Shown: piece after piece, positions 1-8,352 of the stretch
Numbering within the stretch: the first letter of the stretch is position 1
Layout of the letters: every line of letters begins with the position of its first letter
Assembly (NCBI RefSeq): GCF_003056405.1
Contig: NZ_PYVZ01000011.1
Span: 1-64,000 of the forward strand
Length of the DNA stretch: 64,000 nt
Reading direction: 5' to 3'
Origin: Devosia indica
Lineage (GTDB): Bacteria > Pseudomonadota > Alphaproteobacteria > Rhizobiales > Devosiaceae
The notes under the pieces: model-generated
What the model saw: only the letters and a program-made list of their open reading frames with translations
Told to the model about the DNA's origin: nothing
The model's database searches: none
Made by a program: the position numbers and the translations under genes

Positions 1-74
1 CCGCCATGCTCCAGCACCATCCGCACCGCTCGGGTTCGCACCTCAGGGGAAAACTTGTTCGTTGTCTTGCTCAT
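1..74 (-). CDS. IS3-family transposase OrfA, N-terminal 24-25 residues
   Basis: The reading frame starts with ATG at 74 and gives MSKTTNKFSPEVRTRAVRMV followed by LEHGG, then leaves the window. This is the usual opening of IS3-family OrfA proteins, which carry an N-terminal helix-turn-helix that binds the insertion sequence ends. Family members are about 90-100 residues, followed by an overlapping OrfB integrase. Only the start is visible, so activity cannot be judged. Confidence 0.8.
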   Translation of the reverse strand, partial: MSKTTNKFSPEVRTRAVRMVLEHG

Positions 75-127
75 CAGGCTCTATCCTAATTGGGAGTTAG
101 AGCCTCCGACAGTCCCGGCGCGGTTCA
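1..127 (-). mobile_element. End of an IS3-family insertion sequence (rest outside window)
   Basis: Read leftwards, the element seems to begin at 127 with TGAACCGCGCCGGGACTG, a terminus of the kind found on many IS3-family elements, and is followed 53 bp later by the start of an OrfA transposase. It interrupts a staphylococcal-nuclease-type gene whose remaining part starts at about 128. The other end and any target duplication lie outside the window, so the subgroup (IS407- or IS2-like) is not decided. Confidence 0.75.
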
Positions 128-399
128 GGCAGAACCTGCGCCTGCAGTCCTACGATACCCCCGAACCCCATGATGGCATCTGCGGCGGCGGCGCCGAGAT
201 CGCGCTCGCCAATCGGGCCAGCGCCCGGCTGCTGCAATTGCTGAACACGAACCCGTTTACCGTGGAGACATTCGGCATCGACGGAACCGGCGAGCGGACA
301 TTGGCCACCATTCGTATCGCCGGCCGCGACGTTGGCGACTTCCTGATAGAGGAAGGGCTGGCCCGACGCTGGCCAGATGGCGAGGAGTTCTGGTGCTGA
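128..399 (+). pseudogene. Thermonuclease-like (SNase-fold) gene, 5' end lost to IS insertion
   Basis: The frame ending with TGA at 397-399 encodes about 90 residues with the pattern of the C-terminal two thirds of the staphylococcal nuclease fold: a YDTPEP segment (family: DAPE), a Cys-Glu pair before an alpha-helical stretch, then a D-GER-LA-I block, and GLARRW near a terminal FWC. The usual signal peptide and first beta strands are missing because the IS terminus abuts the fragment. Without them the OB-fold cannot close, so it is called a remnant. It lies 40-70 bp from the putative transposon end and was probably cargo of that element. Confidence 0.65.
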
Positions 400-437
400 A
401 GGTATCGGGCGTTCATCATCGGTTTGGGCTAGAAGCA

Positions 438-469
438 GACATTTGTCACGGTAGACAATAGTCAACACA
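438..469. mobile_element. Putative terminus of a Tn7/Tn5053-like transposon in comM
   Basis: Two near-identical 11-bp repeats, GACATTTGTCA (438-448) and GACAATAGTCA (454-464), stand 16 bp apart and are followed by ACA at 465-467 or 467-469. Read from comM inward this is TGT then TGACTATTGTC then TGACAAATGTC. Arrays of TGAC...TGTC sites behind a terminal TGT are typical of ends bound by TnsB/TniA-type transposases. The flanking 5 bp would be CAACC or ACCTA. The transposase genes are not in the window, so this rests on end structure and on the position inside comM. Confidence 0.5.
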
Positions 470-1118
470 ACCTAAGCATGTTGTGCCCGCCGGCCGCGGC
501 CACTTCGAGCGCGCGCCGCGCCACGGCCTGGCCGCGCACATCGGCAAGATCGGGCAGGTCGCCGGGCGCGATCAATTGGCGGGCCGGCTGGGGACGCGCC
601 TGCAATTGATGGCCGGTCAGGTGATTGGCCAGTGCGATCAGGCTATCCACGGCAATGATGTCGACATCCTCGCCGGCCCAGGCCGCTTCCGACCCGGAGG
701 CCCGCGGACAGATAATCCCCATGCCCTTGGCGCTGGCAGCCATGGCCGCGGGAAGAACCCCGCCGACATGGGCAAGGCGCCCGTCGAGCCCCAGTTCGCC
801 CAGCGCCATATAGCCCTCGAGCGCATCCTGCGGGATGGCGCCCAGCGCGCCCATCAGGGCCAACGCAATGGGCAAATCATAGTGGCTGCCCTCCTTGGGA
901 AGATCGGCGGGCGCCAGATTGATCGTGATGCGCTTGGGCGGCAGGCCGAGTCCGGACGCGGTGAGGGCCGCGCGCACCCGCTCGCCGCTTTCGCGCACCG
1001 CCTTGTCGGGCAGGCCGACCAGCACCAACGCGGCCAGGCCGGGCGCAATATGGGCCTGCACATCGACCGGAACGGCCTCTATGCCCTGAAACGCCACAGT
1101 CGTTACGCGGGTGACCAT
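462..1118 (-). pseudogene. comM: ComM/YifB family ATPase, truncated before Walker A
   Basis: ComM is a hexameric AAA+ helicase for branch migration during natural transformation; family members have about 500 residues. Here the N-terminal ChlI-type domain is intact (VQAHIAPGLA, VGLPDKAVRES, PKRITINLAPADLPKEG) but the frame runs into a TGA after GGHNMLRLC. The Walker A loop (GPPG-GKS) should start within a few residues of that point. The ATPase and C-terminal domains are absent from the window. The start at 1118 gives MVTRVTTVAF. The break coincides with the putative transposon end, so the gene is called disrupted rather than naturally short. Confidence 0.85.
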
Positions 1119-1233
1119 CGGCTCTTGCCCCCAATTGCCGGGCCTGACGCTAGCAGATCGTTCATCGCCCAGCAAGAACGAAGAGCGAACGAAAGATGGC
1201 CTGTTAACCATGCGCGCTGCCACACTGGTTACC

Positions 1234-1248
1234 CTAAAACTCCATTAA
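1234..1248 (+). promoter_or_regulatory. CtrA-type box upstream of GH25 gene
   Basis: CTAA-N7-TTAA lies about 60 bp upstream of the GH25 start and between two divergent genes (comM remnant and GH25). It differs by one base from the full CtrA consensus TTAA-N7-TTAA. No binding data exist, so this is motif evidence only. Confidence 0.35.
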
Positions 1249-1305
1249 CCGGCCCATGTTGAATCAAGATGGAATTGTCCTCGTTGCGTTTGGGTGTTTT
1301 CCATA

Positions 1306-2142
1306 ATGATGCTGTCCCTGTCCCGCTCTGCCTCCGCCGCGTTGCGTGGCGCCGTGATGAGCCTTGCCGTGGTGGCCCTGGCCGCCTGTGGCAGCATGGG
1401 TGGTCTGTATAACGCCATTCCCGGTGACAACCGGCCGCATTCGGGCGTCGACCGGGCGCGGTCCATGCCGATCCAGGGGATCGACGTGGCGCGCTATCAG
1501 GAGAATGTGGATTTTGCCCGGGCGCGCGCGGCTGGCACGCATTTCGTGTTCATGAAAGCCACCGAGGGCAAGGACTATATCGACCCCAATTTCCGCCTCA
1601 ACTGGCAGCGGGCGCGCGATGCGGGCATGCCGCGCGGCGCCTATCATTTCATGACCTGGTGTTCGCTGGCGTCCGAGCAGGCAGCCTGGTTCACCCAGAA
1701 CGTGCCCTATGATCCGAGCGCCCTGCCGCCGGTGCTGGATCTGGAATGGAACAATCATTCGAGCTGCAAGGTCAAACCGAACAAGGCTGACGCGCTCGAA
1801 AAAATCCGGCTGATGCTCGACGTCATGGAGCGCCATAGCGGCAAGCTGCCGATCATCTATACCGACATGAATTTCCATCGTGACATTCTGGCCGGCGAAT
1901 ATTTCCCCAATGCCTTCTGGCTGCGCTCGACCGCCGCCGAGCCGCATGAACGCTACGACAACCGGCCCTGGACATTCTGGCAATATACCCAGACGGGCGT
2001 AGTGCCGGGCGTGCGCGGGGAAGTCGACCGCAATGTGTTCTACGGCACCACCGAGGACTGGCTGATGTTCCTGCATACCGGCTGCGATCCGCGCGCCATT
2101 GCCGCGCTGCAGGCAACCGGCCGCTGCCTGCCTGCCAAATAG
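1306..2142 (+). CDS. GH25 (lysozyme-like muramidase) lipoprotein
   Basis: The 278-aa product begins with a lipoprotein signal: hydrophobic stretch 16-27 and lipobox LAAC with Cys28. The rest is one glycoside hydrolase family 25 domain (about 55-265). The family's catalytic acids are recognisable as D60 (QGIDVARYQ) and the DLE pair D145/E147 in PPVLDLEW; VFMKATEG, GAYHF and WTFWQYTQ are further family motifs. GH25 enzymes cleave the N-acetylmuramic acid-N-acetylglucosamine bond. Membrane anchoring suggests a role in the cell's own wall turnover rather than secretion. ATG at 1306 was preferred over an upstream GTG at 1294. Confidence 0.85.
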   Translation: MMLSLSRSASAALRGAVMSLAVVALAACGSMGGLYNAIPGDNRPHSGVDRARSMPIQGIDVARYQENVDFARARAAGTHFVFMKATEGKDYIDPNFRLNWQRARDAGMPRGAYHFMTWCSLASEQAAWFTQNVPYDPSALPPVLDLEWNNHSSCKVKPNKADALEKIRLMLDVMERHSGKLPIIYTDMNFHRDILAGEYFPNAFWLRSTAAEPHERYDNRPWTFWQYTQTGVVPGVRGEVDRNVFYGTTEDWLMFLHTGCDPRAIAALQATGRCLPAK

Positions 2143-2219
2143 ACTGCCATTTGGCGCTACCCAACCGGCCTGCCGCCGCATAAAGTTGTGCGGCGAGTTG
2201 GGCAAGGAGGGCAGGGCCG

Positions 2220-3236
2220 ATGGGCTTTCTCAACGATTTGGGACTGGATGGTCTCAGCATCACGCTGATCGGGCTGGGCATATTGCTGGTGCTGGTGCTG
2301 TTTGCCGGCGCCAAGACCGTACCGCAGGGCTATAATTTCACCATTGAGCGGTTCGGCAAATATACCCGCACGCTCTCGCCCGGCCTCAATCTGATCGTGC
2401 CGTTCATCGATGTGATCGGCAAGAAGATCAACGTCATGGAGCAAGTGCTGGACGTTCCCCACCAGGAGGTTATCACCCGCGACAATGCGACGGTGACGGC
2501 CAATGGGGTGACGTTCTACCAGATCCTGGATGCCGCCTCGGCCGCCTATGAGGTGACCAATCTCGAACACGCCATTCTGAACCTCACCATGACCAATATC
2601 CGCTCGGTGATGGGCTCAATGGACCTTGATTCCCTGCTCTCCAATCGCGACGAGATCAATGACCGCGTATTGCGGGTGGTCGATGCGGCCGTCTCGCCCT
2701 GGGGTGTCAAGATCACCCGCATCGAAATCAAGGATATCGACCCGCCCAGTGATCTGGTGGATTCGATGGGCCGGCAGATGAAGGCCGAGCGTGAGAAACG
2801 CGCCACGATTCTGGAAGCCGAAGGCCGGCGACAGGCCGCCATTCTCAAGGCAGAGGGCGAGAAACAGGCCCAGGTGCTGGAGGCCGAGGGTCGACGCGAA
2901 GCCGCCTTTCGTGATGCCGAAGCCCGCGAACGCGCCGCAGAGGCCGAAGCCAAGGCTACCCAATTGGTGTCCGAAGCCATTGCCGCGGGCAATGTGCAGG
3001 CGATCAACTATTTCGTGGCCAACAACTACATCAAGGCGCTGGAAAAAGTGGCCACCTCGCCCAACCAGAAGCTGCTGATGCTGCCGGTCGAGGCGTCGAG
3101 CGTGATCGGGGCGATTGGCGGCATTGCCGAGATTGCCCGGGAAACCTTTGGTGCGGAAAAGCCGGTACAGCCGCGCCCGGCGAGCCGGCCGCCAGCCAGC
3201 CCGCCGCCCAGCGCGACGTCGCCGGCGCAGGACTGA
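2220..3236 (+). CDS. qmcA: SPFH/band-7 domain protein, QmcA family
   Basis: The protein (338 aa) has one N-terminal membrane helix (about 12-30), a stomatin/prohibitin (SPFH) domain up to about residue 190 with the family hallmark VPQGY, ERFGKYTRTLSPGLN and MRQMKAEREKRA-like region, and then an alanine/glutamate-rich coiled coil built from EAEGRRQAA-type repeats (about 200-255). The tail is proline-rich. SPFH proteins form membrane scaffolds or flotillin-like domains. It sits 12 bp upstream of an NfeD gene, the classic partner, so the two very likely form one operon and act together in membrane protein quality control. Confidence 0.9.
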   Translation: MGFLNDLGLDGLSITLIGLGILLVLVLFAGAKTVPQGYNFTIERFGKYTRTLSPGLNLIVPFIDVIGKKINVMEQVLDVPHQEVITRDNATVTANGVTFYQILDAASAAYEVTNLEHAILNLTMTNIRSVMGSMDLDSLLSNRDEINDRVLRVVDAAVSPWGVKITRIEIKDIDPPSDLVDSMGRQMKAEREKRATILEAEGRRQAAILKAEGEKQAQVLEAEGRREAAFRDAEARERAAEAEAKATQLVSEAIAAGNVQAINYFVANNYIKALEKVATSPNQKLLMLPVEASSVIGAIGGIAEIARETFGAEKPVQPRPASRPPASPPPSATSPAQD

Positions 3237-3248
3237 CGGATCCGGGCC

Positions 3249-3698
3249 ATGCAGATTGTTTCCTTCCTGGTCGAGAACGGACCCTGGAGCTGGATCGTGG
3301 CCGGGCTGGTGCTGCTGGCGCTCGAGCTGGTGCTGCCCGGCGGCTTCCTGCTCTGGATGGGCATTGCCGGCATCCTGACCGGCATCATCACCCTGTTCCA
3401 GCCGCTGGCCTGGCCCCTGCAATGGCTGATTTTCGGGGTGCTTTCGCTGGTTTCCATCTATGCCTGGGTGCGACTGACCAAAAATCGCGCCACCCAGACC
3501 GACCGGCCCTTGCTCAACCAGCGCACCGAGCATTTCATGGGCCGGGAGGTGGTGCTGGACCAGCCTATTGTCGACGGCTTCGGGCGGCTGACCATGGGCG
3601 ATACCAAATGGCGCGTCAGCGGCCCCGACCTGCCTGCCGGACAGCGGGTGCGCATCATTGGCGCCGAGGGCGCGGTGCTGCAGGTCGAGCCGGTCTAG
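3249..3698 (+). CDS. NfeD family membrane protein
   Basis: A 149-aa protein with two to three hydrophobic helices in the first 75 residues (WIVAGLVLLALELVLPGGFL is characteristic) followed by a soluble OB-fold tail containing GREVVLDQPI and the typical G-TKWRVSGPDLPAGQRVRI segment. This is the short NfeD form without the ClpP-like protease domain. NfeD proteins bind SPFH partners; the gene follows qmcA directly. Confidence 0.9.
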   Translation: MQIVSFLVENGPWSWIVAGLVLLALELVLPGGFLLWMGIAGILTGIITLFQPLAWPLQWLIFGVLSLVSIYAWVRLTKNRATQTDRPLLNQRTEHFMGREVVLDQPIVDGFGRLTMGDTKWRVSGPDLPAGQRVRIIGAEGAVLQVEPV

Positions 3699-3807
3699 GC
3701 AGTTCTGCGCAAGGTTTCATTAACCACAAAATGCAAAGATCGGGACCCGGCCTCATGGGCCTGTTCCGGCTTGCCCATGCCTGCCGGCTTGATCTGCGGA
3801 GCGGGAC

Positions 3808-5073
3808 TTGGCCCGGCACGACCTGACAGCCTTGCGCATTTTGCTGACCAGCACGGTTCTGGCCGGTCCGGCGCTGGCTGACCCCCTGATCATTGATGAA
3901 ACCAGCCTGCGCGAAGACCGGCTGGCGCCAGGCCTCTATCCGGCCGCGCCGGTGCCCGAGGAATTCGCGTTGCCCAGCGAGCCGGGTCACCCGCCGGTCG
4001 AAATCGACTGGTCGGTTGGCCTCAAGGGCAGTTACAGCAGCACCACCAGCGGCGAGCGCTTTGTCACCACGCTCAATCCAGCCATCTCGGCGACCCATCA
4101 GGGTGTGCGTACCGACCTGGTGCTGGAAGGCGATGCCGAACTGGCCCGCGACACCGACGGCACGTTGGGCGTTACCGGGCTCGACCTTGATTTTTCCGCC
4201 ACCACCCGGCTTGATCGCGACACCACGATGAACGGCGGGGCCAGCCTGAACCTGTCGCGTGATCTGCCGTCGGTGCCCGGGCTCGATCCGGTCATCATCG
4301 AGCCGCCGCTCAGCGTCACCGGCCGCCTCGACGGCGGTATCGACCGGCAGTTCGGCAAGTTCAATCTGGGGCTTGATGGCACCATCGCCCGCACCGCTTA
4401 TGGACCAACCACGCGCAGCGATACCGGCGTCACCGACAATTCGAACCAGAATGTCTGGGAGGGCGATGCGACCTTGCGTCTTGGCTTTCAGGCCACCCCA
4501 ATCATCGAGGTGTTCACCGAAGCCGGGCTGGGTCGTGACTGGTATGACAGGACCGGGGCCGGCGGGGTCAAGGCCGATGCCACTAGCCGCACCCTGCGCG
4601 CGGGCCTTGCTGGCCAGTGGAACGGTCTTGTCTCGGCCAGCGCATCGGTGGGTATCGGTCAGCATGATTTCGACAATGCCAGCCTCAATGACATCACCAC
4701 GCGGCTTTACGACGCCAGTATCACCTATACGCCCGACCCCACGCTCAACCTGACCGCCGCACTGGCCACCACGGTGGAGCCCACCGGCGCAGACAGCACG
4801 GGCACGGCAAGGGTCGCCCATACCGCAAGCGCCAGCCTCGGCTATACGGTCAATTCCTGGTTGCGCCTGCGTGCATCAGCCGACTGGGCCCGATCCTGGC
4901 TCGAAGGCAGCACGGAAACCGAACAGCGCCATGGCGCCGGCATTGGTGCGGATTACAAGGTCAATGCCCATACCGCCGTTTCGGCCGATTATGGCTATGC
5001 GCATCGCGACAACAGTGCCAGCGGGGTGCTCGAGAGCCACACCGTCAGCCTTGGCGTGACGGTGCGGCGCTGA
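3808..5073 (+). CDS. Outer-membrane beta-barrel protein, function unknown
   Basis: The 421-aa product starts with a likely signal peptide (to ALA at about 24) and then consists of alternating polar/hydrophobic strands rich in Gly, Thr, Asp and Ser, such as LKGSYSSTTSG and LRASADWARSW, ending in an aromatic-poor strand LGVTVRR. This pattern fits the putative beta-barrel porin families used for uncharacterised alphaproteobacterial outer-membrane proteins. The only in-frame start is TTG at 3808, preceded by GAGCGGGAC as a weak ribosome-binding site. It stands alone and converges on galU. No substrate can be inferred. Confidence 0.7.
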   Translation: MARHDLTALRILLTSTVLAGPALADPLIIDETSLREDRLAPGLYPAAPVPEEFALPSEPGHPPVEIDWSVGLKGSYSSTTSGERFVTTLNPAISATHQGVRTDLVLEGDAELARDTDGTLGVTGLDLDFSATTRLDRDTTMNGGASLNLSRDLPSVPGLDPVIIEPPLSVTGRLDGGIDRQFGKFNLGLDGTIARTAYGPTTRSDTGVTDNSNQNVWEGDATLRLGFQATPIIEVFTEAGLGRDWYDRTGAGGVKADATSRTLRAGLAGQWNGLVSASASVGIGQHDFDNASLNDITTRLYDASITYTPDPTLNLTAALATTVEPTGADSTGTARVAHTASASLGYTVNSWLRLRASADWARSWLEGSTETEQRHGAGIGADYKVNAHTAVSADYGYAHRDNSASGVLESHTVSLGVTVRR

Positions 5074-5082
5074 CCGGCACGG

Positions 5083-5967
5083 CTAGAGCTGGTCTTCCAG
5101 ATCGAGCTTGCGCAATTCCTCGACAAAGCCGGGGCGGATATCGGGACGGTCCAGGGCAAAGACCACATTGGCGGTCAGAAAGCCCAGCTTGGAGCCGCAA
5201 TCAAACACCTTGCCCTCATATTTCACCCCGGTGAAGCGTTGCTGGCCCATCAGGGTCTGCATGGCGTCGGTAAGCTGGATCTCATCGCCAGCGCCGCGGG
5301 TCTGCTCGGCCAGCAGGTCAAAGATTTCAGGCTGCAGGATGTAGCGTCCGGAGATGAACAGATTTGAGGGCGCCTCTTCGCGCTTGGGCTTTTCCACCAT
5401 GCCATTGATGGCAAAGCCCTCATCCGGCCCATCGCCGCGCACCACAACACCATAGGAGGATACGTCCTCCCAGGCGCATTCCTCCACGCCGATGATATTG
5501 CCGGCGCGCTCCTCATAGGCATCCATCATCTGCTTGAGCACGCCCGGCTTGGCCTGGAAGATCATGTCGGGCAACAACAGGGCAAAGGGCTGATCGCCGA
5601 CAATGTCGCGGGCGCACCAGACGGCGTGGCCCAAGCCCAGCGGCTCCTGCTGGCGGGTAAAGCTGGTGCGGCCCGCCGAGGGCAGGTCTTGCTGCAATTC
5701 CTGGAGCGCCTCGGTCTTGCCGCGGCTTTCCAGCGTCGCTTCGAGTTCGAACTGGCGGTCGAAATGGTCCTCGATAACGCCCTTGTTGCGGCCGGTAACG
5801 AAGACGAAGTGTTCGATGCCGGCCTCGCGGGCCTCGTCCACCGCATATTGGATCAGCGGCCGGTCCACGACCGTCAGCATTTCCTTGGGCATGGCCTTGG
5901 TTGCTGGCAGGAAACGGGTTCCCAGACCTGCGACGGGAAAGACGGCTGTACGGACACGTTTGGACAC
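5083..5967 (-). CDS. galU: UTP-glucose-1-phosphate uridylyltransferase
   Basis: GalU makes UDP-glucose from UTP and glucose 1-phosphate. The 294-aa product has the nucleotide-binding signature [11 protein letters not shown] (residues 14-24) with MPKEM, and conserved blocks [21 protein letters not shown] and GRYIL. A GTG at 5967 is taken as start because AGGAGA lies 7 nt upstream and homologues begin at this point; longer ATG readings would add unrelated residues. The divergent neighbour is galE, which consumes the product, so the two genes feed exopolysaccharide and LPS sugar supply. Confidence 0.95.
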   Translation of the reverse strand: MSKRVRTAVFPVAGLGTRFLPATKAMPKEMLTVVDRPLIQYAVDEAREAGIEHFVFVTGRNKGVIEDHFDRQFELEATLESRGKTEALQELQQDLPSAGRTSFTRQQEPLGLGHAVWCARDIVGDQPFALLLPDMIFQAKPGVLKQMMDAYEERAGNIIGVEECAWEDVSSYGVVVRGDGPDEGFAINGMVEKPKREEAPSNLFISGRYILQPEIFDLLAEQTRGAGDEIQLTDAMQTLMGQQRFTGVKYEGKVFDCGSKLGFLTANVVFALDRPDIRPGFVEELRKLDLEDQL

Positions 5968-6077
5968 GCGATGCTCTCCTGAGTGGCATTCGAAGGGTAG
6001 TCGGCGTAAAGCTAAATCAACATCTGCCACATAATGTTGCAACCAAATAGCGTTGTGATGCCGGGAGTTAGCGATAA

Positions 6078-7064
6078 ATGACAGTATTGGTTACCGGGGG
6101 CGCCGGCTATATCGGGAGCCATATGGTGCTCAATCTGGCCGATGCGGGCGAAAAAATCGTCGTGCTGGACAATCTGGTCACCGGCTTCGACTGGGCGATT
6201 GACGGGCGCGCGATTTTTGAAACCGGCCATGCCGGCGACACCGAACATGTGCTGGGATTGATCGAAAAGCACGCTGTTACCGAGATCATTCATTTCGCCG
6301 GTTCGATCGTGGTGCCCGAATCGGTGGTCAACCCGCTGAAATATTACGGCAACAACACTGCTACCTCGCGCAATCTGATCGAGGCGGCCGTCAAGGGCGG
6401 GGTGAAGCACTTCATTTTCTCGTCCACCGCCGCTGTTTACGGCATGACCGGGCTGGACCCGGTGGTCGAAGAGACCCCTCTCAATCCGATGTCACCCTAT
6501 GGCCGGTCCAAGCTGATGACCGAATGGATGCTGGCCGATGTGGCGGCGGCCCATGACATCACCTATGGCGTGTTGCGCTATTTCAACGTGGCCGGCGCAG
6601 ACCCGCAGAAGCGCTCCGGCCAGTCCACGCCCGAGGCCACCCACCTGATCAAGGTCGCCTGCCAGGCGGCCCTGGGCCAGCGCGAAAAGATGGATATTTT
6701 CGGCACCGATTATGAAACGCCCGACGGCACTTGCGTGCGTGATTATATCCATGTCACCGATCTGATCGCCGCCCATGCGCTGCTGCTCAAGCATCTGCGC
6801 GGCGGGGGCGAGAGCACCACGCTCAACTGCGCCTATGGCCGTGGCTATTCGGTGCGCGAAGTGGTGAACACGGTGCGCAAGGTCTCCGGGGTCGATTTCC
6901 GTGCCGATGAAGGCCCGCGCCGCGCCGGTGACCCGGCCTCGATTACCGCCACTGGCGAAAAGGTGCGGCAGATGCTGGGCTGGGTGCCTCAGCATGATGA
7001 CCTCGAGGAAATCGTCGATACCGCCTTCAACTGGGAGCGGCATCTGATGACCCGCAATCGCTAG
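6078..7064 (+). CDS. galE: UDP-glucose 4-epimerase
   Basis: The 328-aa protein is an extended short-chain dehydrogenase. It has the NAD-binding GGAGYIGS (7-14), the catalytic S115-S116-T117 and the Y141-GRS-K145 pair. It interconverts UDP-glucose and UDP-galactose. The C-terminal region contains [13 protein letters not shown], typical of GalE. It is transcribed away from galU. Confidence 0.95.
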   Translation: MTVLVTGGAGYIGSHMVLNLADAGEKIVVLDNLVTGFDWAIDGRAIFETGHAGDTEHVLGLIEKHAVTEIIHFAGSIVVPESVVNPLKYYGNNTATSRNLIEAAVKGGVKHFIFSSTAAVYGMTGLDPVVEETPLNPMSPYGRSKLMTEWMLADVAAAHDITYGVLRYFNVAGADPQKRSGQSTPEATHLIKVACQAALGQREKMDIFGTDYETPDGTCVRDYIHVTDLIAAHALLLKHLRGGGESTTLNCAYGRGYSVREVVNTVRKVSGVDFRADEGPRRAGDPASITATGEKVRQMLGWVPQHDDLEEIVDTAFNWERHLMTRNR

Positions 7065-7074
7065 GAGAGGCCCA

Positions 7075-8277
7075 ATGCGCACCCGGCTGGTGGTTCTGAC
7101 CTGGCTGGCGCTGGTGGCGCCAGTCCTTGCCCAGCCGGCGGAGCGTTTTGAGGCCTTCCTGGCCGATCTTCGCAGCGAGGCGGTTGCAGCCGGTGTCAAT
7201 GGCGCTTTCTATGACAGCATAATATCGGGCATGACGCCCGATCCGCGGGTGCCGAACCTGGTTGAGACCCAGCCCGAGTTCACCACGCCGATCTGGGACT
7301 ATCTCGACAGCCGGATTTCCTCCGGCCGGATCGAGCGCGGCAAAACCGCCATGGCGCGCCAGGCAGAGCTGTTTGCGGCAGTGGGCCAGGCCTATGGTGT
7401 CGATCCCTATGTGCTCGGCGCCATCTGGGGCATGGAGACCGATTATGGTGCCGTGCTGTCCAATGACAATCTGATCCGGCCCATTGTGCGCTCGCTGGCC
7501 ACCGTCGCCTGGCAGCGGCGCAGCCGCTTTGCCGAGGACAAGGCCGATTTCATCGCTGCGCTGAAACTGACAGCGGCCAATGGCGGGATGTCGCCGGTGG
7601 GCTCCTGGGCCGGAGCGATAGGGCATTTGCAGGTCAATCCTTCGAATGTTCTGGCGCATGGCACCGATGGGGATGGCGACGGCCGTATCGACCTCCACGC
7701 TTCCCTCGCCGATGCCCTGGTCACCAGCGCGGTCTATCTCCGCCGGCTGGGCTATCAGCCCGGGCTCGATTGGGGTTTTGAGGTCGTGGTGCCGGACAGT
7801 TTCGATTATCTGCTGGCCAGCCGCGACCAATTGCGGCCCGTCTCCTTCTTCGCCGAGCGCGGCATTGTCCGCGTGGCCAATCGGCAGTTTGCCGATCTCT
7901 CCACCCCGGTGTTTCTGTATGTGCCGGCCGGCCGGAGTGGACCGAAATTCCTGATGACCGCCAATTATCTGGTGTTCAAAGGCTATAATTTCTCCGACAG
8001 CTACGCCATGGCGGTGGCGCATCTGACCGACCGTCTCAAGGGCAGCGGGCCGTTCGTCACGCCATGGCCGCGCGATACGCAATTCCCCGATCTGGCGCAG
8101 CGCCAGGCCATTCAGCAGGCGCTCAAGCAATTGGGTCTTTATGACGGGGCGGTGGATGGCCGCATCGGCCCGATCACCCAGGCGGCCTATGCCCGGTTCC
8201 AGGCGCAGCGCGGCGAGATTGCCGATGGCTTCGTCACCCGCGCCGCATTTGACGCCTTGAGCGCAGCGGTCCGGTAA
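7075..8277 (+). CDS. Lytic murein transglycosylase (MltB-type) with peptidoglycan-binding domain
   Basis: A 400-aa exported protein: signal peptide about 1-19 (ending APVLA), transglycosylase domain about 25-320 with catalytic Glu121 in WGMETDYG, and a C-terminal PG_binding_1 domain (about 335-398) seen as LKQLGLYDGAVDGRIGP. Such enzymes cleave the glycan strand with formation of 1,6-anhydromuramic acid. The gene starts 10 bp after galE with AGGAGAGG as ribosome-binding site, so it is probably cotranscribed. The family name is sure, the choice of one mlt symbol is not. Confidence 0.9.
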   Translation: MRTRLVVLTWLALVAPVLAQPAERFEAFLADLRSEAVAAGVNGAFYDSIISGMTPDPRVPNLVETQPEFTTPIWDYLDSRISSGRIERGKTAMARQAELFAAVGQAYGVDPYVLGAIWGMETDYGAVLSNDNLIRPIVRSLATVAWQRRSRFAEDKADFIAALKLTAANGGMSPVGSWAGAIGHLQVNPSNVLAHGTDGDGDGRIDLHASLADALVTSAVYLRRLGYQPGLDWGFEVVVPDSFDYLLASRDQLRPVSFFAERGIVRVANRQFADLSTPVFLYVPAGRSGPKFLMTANYLVFKGYNFSDSYAMAVAHLTDRLKGSGPFVTPWPRDTQFPDLAQRQAIQQALKQLGLYDGAVDGRIGPITQAAYARFQAQRGEIADGFVTRAAFDALSAAVR

Positions 8278-8352
8278 CGGGGTGGCGAGCGGCGTGGTCA
8301 GGACCGGGCGCTGGTGGTAAAAGGCGGCAATTGCAGCCTTGCGGAAATGGCT

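Noticed and set aside
55-127. Nuclease frame extended upstream into the IS
   Set aside because: The first 24 codons of this reading are IS sequence on the opposite strand of its transposase; the nuclease homology begins only after the IS end.
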